Translations under genes and position numbers: made by a program
Origin: Chitinophagaceae bacterium
GTDB taxonomy: Bacteria; Bacteroidota; Bacteroidia; Chitinophagales; Chitinophagaceae
Direction: 5' to 3'
DNA length: 10,359 bases
NCBI GenBank assembly: GCA_003455235.1
Contig: DMRT01000208.1
Location: 1-10,359, forward strand
The notes under the pieces: generated by a model
Databases searched by the model: none
What the model was told of the DNA's origin: nothing
Seen by the model: the letters and a program-made list of their open reading frames with translations, nothing else
Shown: positions 6,206 to 10,359 of the stretch, one piece after another
Numbering within the stretch: position 1 is the stretch's first letter
How the letters are laid out: the number at the start of each line of letters is the position of its first letter

Positions 6206-7255
6206 ATGCAGTTCACTGCCGCACAAATAGCCATGATGATCAACGGCCGGGTGGAAGGAAACCCGGAAACCGCGGTGGGTTCATTTGGCAAGATTGAAGA
6301 AGCACAGCCGGGTCAGCTTTCCTTCCTGGCCAATCCCAAGTACGAAGAGTTTTTATATACCACCGGCGCCAGCATCATCATCATCAATGAAGCGCAGGAA
6401 TTAAAACAACCCGTCAGTGCCGCACTTATCAAGGTTCCGGATGCCTATTCGGCATTTGCCACACTGCTCGATAAATACCAGCAGATACAACGGCAGCAGC
6501 TCTCCGGTATCCAGCAACCTGTTTATATTGCCGCCACCGCCAAAACCGGTGAGCAGGTATTCATCGGCGCTTTTGCTTACCTGGGCGAAAAAGTAGTGGT
6601 GGGTAACGGGGTAAAAATATATCCCAATGCCTTTATCGGCGACCATGTGGTGATCGGCGACAACAGTATTATTCATCCCGGTGTAAAGATCTACCACGAT
6701 TGTGTGATTGGGAAGAATGTCACCATTCATGCCGGCACCGTGATCGGCAGCGATGGGTTTGGCTTTGCCCCCCAGGCAGACGGCACCCTGAAAAAAGTCC
6801 CTCAGATCGGTAATGTGATCGTGGAAGACGGCGTGGAGATCGGCGCCAATACCACCATCGACCGGGCAACCATTGGCAGTACCCTCATAAAAGCCGGCGC
6901 CAAACTCGACAACCTGCTGCAGATTGCCCATAACGTAGAAGTAGGTAACAATTCGGTGATTGCTGCACAAAGCGGCATCAGCGGCAGCACCAAAATCGGC
7001 AATAATGTAATGATCGGCGGGCAGGTGGGTATTGTAGGTCACATAAAAATCGCCGATGGAACAAAGATCAATGCACAAAGCGGCGTAAGCAAGTCGATAA
7101 AAACTCCCAACTCGGCCGTAACCGGCTCCCCTGCCTTTGATTATACCTCAGCACTCCGCAGCCAGGCTGCCAGCAGAAACCTCCCCGAACTCGAAAAACG
7201 GGTGATGGAACTGGAAAAGATGCTGAAGGAGATGATGGCCAGGAATAATTTTTAA
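6206..7255 (+). CDS. lpxD: LpxD, UDP-3-O-acylglucosamine N-acyltransferase
   Basis: LpxD transfers a 3-hydroxyacyl chain from acyl-ACP to the amino group of UDP-3-O-acyl-glucosamine, the third step of lipid A synthesis. It acts as a cytoplasmic trimer. The 349 residues fit the family length. Residues 1-100 form the uridine-binding N-terminal domain ([11 protein letters not shown] at 36-46). Residues about 105-300 form a left-handed beta helix of hexapeptide repeats ([16 protein letters not shown] and many similar). The catalytic histidine is H242 in QIAHNVEVG; the conserved GSDGFGFAP is at 181-189. The C-terminal [18 protein letters not shown] is the usual helical tail. The ATG at 6206 is followed by the expected [16 protein letters not shown]. 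lpxC begins about 2.7 kb downstream, interrupted by a DUF5686 gene. The leader carries the longest heptad array of the window. Confidence 0.97.
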   Translation: MQFTAAQIAMMINGRVEGNPETAVGSFGKIEEAQPGQLSFLANPKYEEFLYTTGASIIIINEAQELKQPVSAALIKVPDAYSAFATLLDKYQQIQRQQLSGIQQPVYIAATAKTGEQVFIGAFAYLGEKVVVGNGVKIYPNAFIGDHVVIGDNSIIHPGVKIYHDCVIGKNVTIHAGTVIGSDGFGFAPQADGTLKKVPQIGNVIVEDGVEIGANTTIDRATIGSTLIKAGAKLDNLLQIAHNVEVGNNSVIAAQSGISGSTKIGNNVMIGGQVGIVGHIKIADGTKINAQSGVSKSIKTPNSAVTGSPAFDYTSALRSQAASRNLPELEKRVMELEKMLKEMMARNNF

Positions 7256-7335
7256 ACCTCCCCGTTTTTTACGTAACAAAATTGTCAGCTGCCTGATACT
7301 ATACCAACAGCTTAACATTTTAACAGGAAGGTTGC

Positions 7336-9900
7336 ATGAAAAATAAAATACCTTTGGCTTTGTTATGGCCTTACCCAATGTATAAAATCAATTGTTTGTC
7401 CACACTCAAGTTCATACTGTCCGCTTTATTTATTGTGTTTTTATCGGTACCGGCCCTGGGCCAGTCCTTGTCGCTTTCCGGGAAGATCATCGATGGCCAT
7501 ACCAAGGAGCCGGTGAGTTATGCTTCCGTTTACTTTGCCCGTTCCGGCGTGGGAAAAACGTCTGACAGCGCCGGCAATTTTTCTTTTTATTTCAACAACT
7601 TCAGTAAAGACACCCTGGTGGTGAGTTATATCGGTTATGCATTGTACAAGCTGCCCATAACCCTGCAGAACAATAGCAAGCCCCTTACCATCCAGCTCGA
7701 CCACGGAAGCGCCGGAAGCGATGTGGTGGTAAAAGTGAAATTCAACCGGGGGCTGTACCTGTGGAAGAAGATCATGAGCAAGAAGAAACAGTATAACCGG
7801 TACGACCTGGGAAATTTTTCATACGAAGCATATAACAAACTGGAGATCGATTTAAAGAATTTTAATGCGGACAAAGCCCGCAAGAATTTTCTGCTGAAGA
7901 ATTTCTCTTTCATCTTTGACAATATTGACAGCACATCGGAAGCCGTTCCGTTTCTGCCGGCGTACCTCATCGAAAGCCTGAGTGATTATGCGTACCAGAA
8001 AAACCCGAAGAAATTCTATGAATACATCAAGAACAGCAATACCAAGGGCGTAAAGAATGAGAGCTTCAGCAAACTGCTGGGTGTGATGAACCAGAACGTA
8101 AGCATCTACAGCAATTTTGTGAATGTGATGGACAAGGATTTTATCAGTCCGTTCAACGACAATGCTGACGCCTATTACAACTTCGCCGTTCCGGATACCC
8201 AACTGCTGGGCGGAAAAAAATTATTTCATTTTGTATTCAACCCGAAAAGGCCGGGACAGAATACATTCCAGGGCGATGCCTGGGTACTGGAAAAAACATT
8301 CCAGATCACCAAGATATCCATGTACCTGGGCAAGGATGCCAACATCAACTATATCGACCGCATCAGCGTGTTCCAGGAATTTATTCCCATCAATGATTCC
8401 ATCTTCTTTTTAAGCCGGGATAAATTCTTTGCCGATTTCCGGGCCTTGGGAAAGAATTCGCTGACCCTCATCGGGCGAAAAACCACCTCGTACAAAGACA
8501 TTCACATCAACAGCGATTCCATCACCAACCTGTTCAGCAACCAGCATATTGAAGAAGTGGTGAAAACAGCCGAAGACCTGAATAAAACACCTGATTCGGC
8601 CTGGAAGAACCTGCGGCACGACACCCTGTCGGCCAACGAAAAAGCCATTTATGCCACCATGGATAAATTGCTGGACATGCCGAAATTCAAGAAACTGCAG
8701 CGCAACCTTCTCTTCCTCGCCAGCGGCTACCGGAAGATCGGCTATGTGGAGATCGGTCCCTGGTTCAACTGGATCAGCGGAAACCAATGGGAAGGAACCC
8801 GTTTTCGCTTTGACCTGGGTACCACGGATAAACTAATGAAGAATGTTTACCTGCATGGATACCTTGCCTACGGCACCAGGGACCAATCGTTCAAGGGAAA
8901 GGCCGAAGCTTACTGGATCATCAAACGGAAACCCAACTGGCTGCGCCTGCATGCGGCCTATACCGATGATGTGGACAATGGCATCAACCAGGTGGGTGAA
9001 GTAAGCCAGGACAACATCTTCTCGCTCGCCATCCGCAAACCGAATGTGACCCGGAAATTCATCCGCACCAAGGACATCCGTTTTGAAGTATTCAATGAAC
9101 TGGGCAAAGGCTTTTCCACCGAGTGGTTTGTTGCACACCGGCAACATACCCCACTGCAGAACCTGCCCTATAAATCCTATTACCCGGTAACCAGCGGCAC
9201 GTCCCTCACCAATTTTGAAATTGCACTGAAGCTGCGATTTGCCTACCTGGAACGGTTCCTGGAAACCGATTATTTCCGCACCTCCCTGGGCACCAAGTAC
9301 CCCATCGTGGAACTGATGATTGCCAAAGGAATCAAGGGTGTGTTCAACAGCGCCTATGACTATACCAAGTATTCGGCCACCATCAAAGACTTTATGAAGA
9401 TATCCCCGTACGGCACCCTCCGGTATAAAATATATGGCGGCATTATCAACGGCACACTGCCCTTTACCAACCTCGAAAATCACCCGGGCAACGACCTGTT
9501 TTATTACAGCATGGCGTCGTATAACCTGATGAACCGGTTCGAATACCTGAGTGATAAATATGCCGGCGTCAACATCGAACACAACTTCGGATCAGGCCTG
9601 TTTCGTTTTATCCCCCTCACCCGTAAACTGAAATGGCGTCAGTTCTGGAATGTAAAATCATTGTGGGGTTCGCTCAGCAGCGCCAACAACACCGCCAACT
9701 ACATCATTGATACATCCGGTGTCAAGGTTCCCGCATTCAAAACCCTCAATGGCCGCAGCTATATTGAAGTAGGAACGGGCATCGATAATATATTCAAGAT
9801 CTTCCGTCTCGATTTTGTATGGCGCCTCTCGCCCACCCCCATTTATGCCGGCAAAAAGAACCAGTTTGGCGCTTTTGTCAGCTTCCAGTTCCAGTTTTAA
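7336..9900 (+). CDS. DUF5686 outer-membrane protein with carboxypeptidase-regulatory-like N-terminal domain
   Basis: The 854-residue protein starts with a signal peptide. A hydrophobic core (FILSALFIVFLSVPALG) ends with a likely cleavage after G42. An ATG at 7378 (residue 15) would give a more ordinary signal length, but GGAAGG before the ATG at 7336 supports the longer form. Residues about 45-120 are a carboxypeptidase-regulatory-like beta sandwich (SGKIIDGHTKEPVSYASVYF, then TSDSAGNFSF and VVSYIGY), common at the N-terminus of Bacteroidota outer-membrane proteins. The rest matches the DUF5686 family. Its C-terminal half has alternating aromatic-rich strands and ends in FVSFQFQF, with the terminal phenylalanine typical of beta-barrels. 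No TonB plug domain is evident. It lies between lpxD and lpxC, 80 and 69 bp away. Its function is unknown; a barrel in the outer membrane is inferred. Confidence 0.9.
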   Translation: MKNKIPLALLWPYPMYKINCLSTLKFILSALFIVFLSVPALGQSLSLSGKIIDGHTKEPVSYASVYFARSGVGKTSDSAGNFSFYFNNFSKDTLVVSYIGYALYKLPITLQNNSKPLTIQLDHGSAGSDVVVKVKFNRGLYLWKKIMSKKKQYNRYDLGNFSYEAYNKLEIDLKNFNADKARKNFLLKNFSFIFDNIDSTSEAVPFLPAYLIESLSDYAYQKNPKKFYEYIKNSNTKGVKNESFSKLLGVMNQNVSIYSNFVNVMDKDFISPFNDNADAYYNFAVPDTQLLGGKKLFHFVFNPKRPGQNTFQGDAWVLEKTFQITKISMYLGKDANINYIDRISVFQEFIPINDSIFFLSRDKFFADFRALGKNSLTLIGRKTTSYKDIHINSDSITNLFSNQHIEEVVKTAEDLNKTPDSAWKNLRHDTLSANEKAIYATMDKLLDMPKFKKLQRNLLFLASGYRKIGYVEIGPWFNWISGNQWEGTRFRFDLGTTDKLMKNVYLHGYLAYGTRDQSFKGKAEAYWIIKRKPNWLRLHAAYTDDVDNGINQVGEVSQDNIFSLAIRKPNVTRKFIRTKDIRFEVFNELGKGFSTEWFVAHRQHTPLQNLPYKSYYPVTSGTSLTNFEIALKLRFAYLERFLETDYFRTSLGTKYPIVELMIAKGIKGVFNSAYDYTKYSATIKDFMKISPYGTLRYKIYGGIINGTLPFTNLENHPGNDLFYYSMASYNLMNRFEYLSDKYAGVNIEHNFGSGLFRFIPLTRKLKWRQFWNVKSLWGSLSSANNTANYIIDTSGVKVPAFKTLNGRSYIEVGTGIDNIFKIFRLDFVWRLSPTPIYAGKKNQFGAFVSFQFQF

Positions 9901-9940
9901 CCCCCCTGGGTATTATCTATCACGGGCATTATATTTTAGA

Positions 9941-9948
9941 TATCTTTG
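9941..9948 (+). promoter_or_regulatory. candidate -7 box of lpxC (TATCTTTG)
   Basis: TATCTTTG matches TAnnTTTG and ends 21 bases before the lpxC ATG, giving a short leader. No TTG is seen at the ideal -33 distance. If used, lpxC can be expressed separately from lpxD and the DUF5686 gene. Confidence 0.45.
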
Positions 9949-9969
9949 CCAACAAAATTTTCGGCACAC

Positions 9970-10359
9970 ATGGATAAAAACTTTAATCCAGACAAGCAGC
10001 ATACGTTGGCGAGTGCGGTAAGTATTTCCGGCACAGGTCTTCATTCGGGTATTAATGTAGACATGACGCTGAAGCCGGCCAACCCGGGTTTTGGCTACCA
10101 GTTTCAGCGGATCGACCTGGCCGGCATGCCCATCATAAAAGCAGACTGTGACCTGGTTACTGATACTTCAAGGGGTACCACCCTGGTGAAAGGAGACGCC
10201 AAAGTGAGCACGGTGGAACACATCCTTGCCGCCCTGGTTGGTATGGGTGTGGACAATTGCCTGATTGAAGTGAATGGACCCGAGATCCCGATCATTGACG
10301 GCAGCAGCGAACCCTTTGTAGAGATCATTGGCGAGGCCGGTGTGCTGGAGCAGGATGCT
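9970..10359 (+). CDS. lpxC: LpxC, UDP-3-O-acyl-GlcNAc deacetylase, N-terminal part
   Basis: LpxC is the zinc-dependent deacetylase of the committed step of lipid A synthesis. From the ATG at 9970 there are 130 codons in frame to the window end. Diagnostic motifs: HTLASAVSISGTGLHSG (11-27), DTSRGTTL (65-72), STVEHILAALVGMGVDNC (80-97) with zinc ligand H84, and the family-typical NGPEIPIIDGSS (102-113). The other ligands (the HKxxD region) lie beyond the window. In Bacteroidota lpxC is usually fused to fabZ, the 3-hydroxyacyl-ACP dehydratase; this cannot be seen here but is likely. It follows the DUF5686 gene by 69 bp, with a candidate -7 box at 9941-9948. Confidence 0.96.
   Translation, partial: MDKNFNPDKQHTLASAVSISGTGLHSGINVDMTLKPANPGFGYQFQRIDLAGMPIIKADCDLVTDTSRGTTLVKGDAKVSTVEHILAALVGMGVDNCLIEVNGPEIPIIDGSSEPFVEIIGEAGVLEQDA

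Noticed and set aside
6401..7078. Minus-strand open frame opposite lpxD
   Set aside because: The apparent repeats are the reverse of the LpxD hexapeptide repeats; there is no independent evidence for a gene.
8833..9582. Minus-strand open frame opposite the DUF5686 gene
   Set aside because: It is contained within a clear coding gene on the other strand, with no recognisable motifs.
9898..9910. C-run followed by TGGG after the DUF5686 stop, considered as a terminator
   Set aside because: The possible stem is only about 3 bp with no T-run; it does not qualify as a terminator.

Overview
The window looks like chromosomal core DNA of a Bacteroidota bacterium, most likely Chitinophagaceae. This rests on a full-length PorX-type response regulator, a DUF5686 outer-membrane protein, a membrane-anchored helix-hairpin-helix protein, lipid A genes, matches to the Bacteroidota -7 promoter motif TAnnTTTG, and few Shine-Dalgarno sequences. 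I see no mobile element, CRISPR array, tRNA or rRNA. The genus is not determined.

Layout. Positions 1-608 (minus) hold the N-terminal half of an acyl-CoA dehydrogenase. Positions 665-1693 (minus) encode a one-TM protein with three helix-hairpin-helix modules. A small two-TM protein (1744-2004, plus) diverges from it and overlaps convergently, by 12 bases, the end of a PhnP-like metallo-beta-lactamase-fold phosphodiesterase (1993-2769, minus). Upstream of that on the same strand are a small uncharacterised protein (2818-3087) and porX (3169-4725). A 226-bp intergenic region separates porX from a divergent HD-domain phosphohydrolase (4952-6136, plus). It is followed by lpxD (6206-7255), a DUF5686 outer-membrane protein (7336-9900) and the start of lpxC (9970 to the window end).

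Functional themes. The right half is an envelope block: LpxD and LpxC belong to lipid A synthesis, and the DUF5686 protein between them is probably an outer-membrane barrel. PorX regulates type IX secretion, which exports proteins whose sorting and anchoring can depend on LPS. The remaining genes are housekeeping or uncharacterised.

The most unusual signal is non-coding. Degenerate 7-bp tandem repeats (consensus about YNAACCA, C at position 5 in every copy) lie 2-4 bases before the start codons of porX, the HD gene and lpxD. They read in the sense direction each time, and each sits between a candidate -7 box and the start codon. I found no array of this kind before the other genes. No new multi-gene system could be supported.
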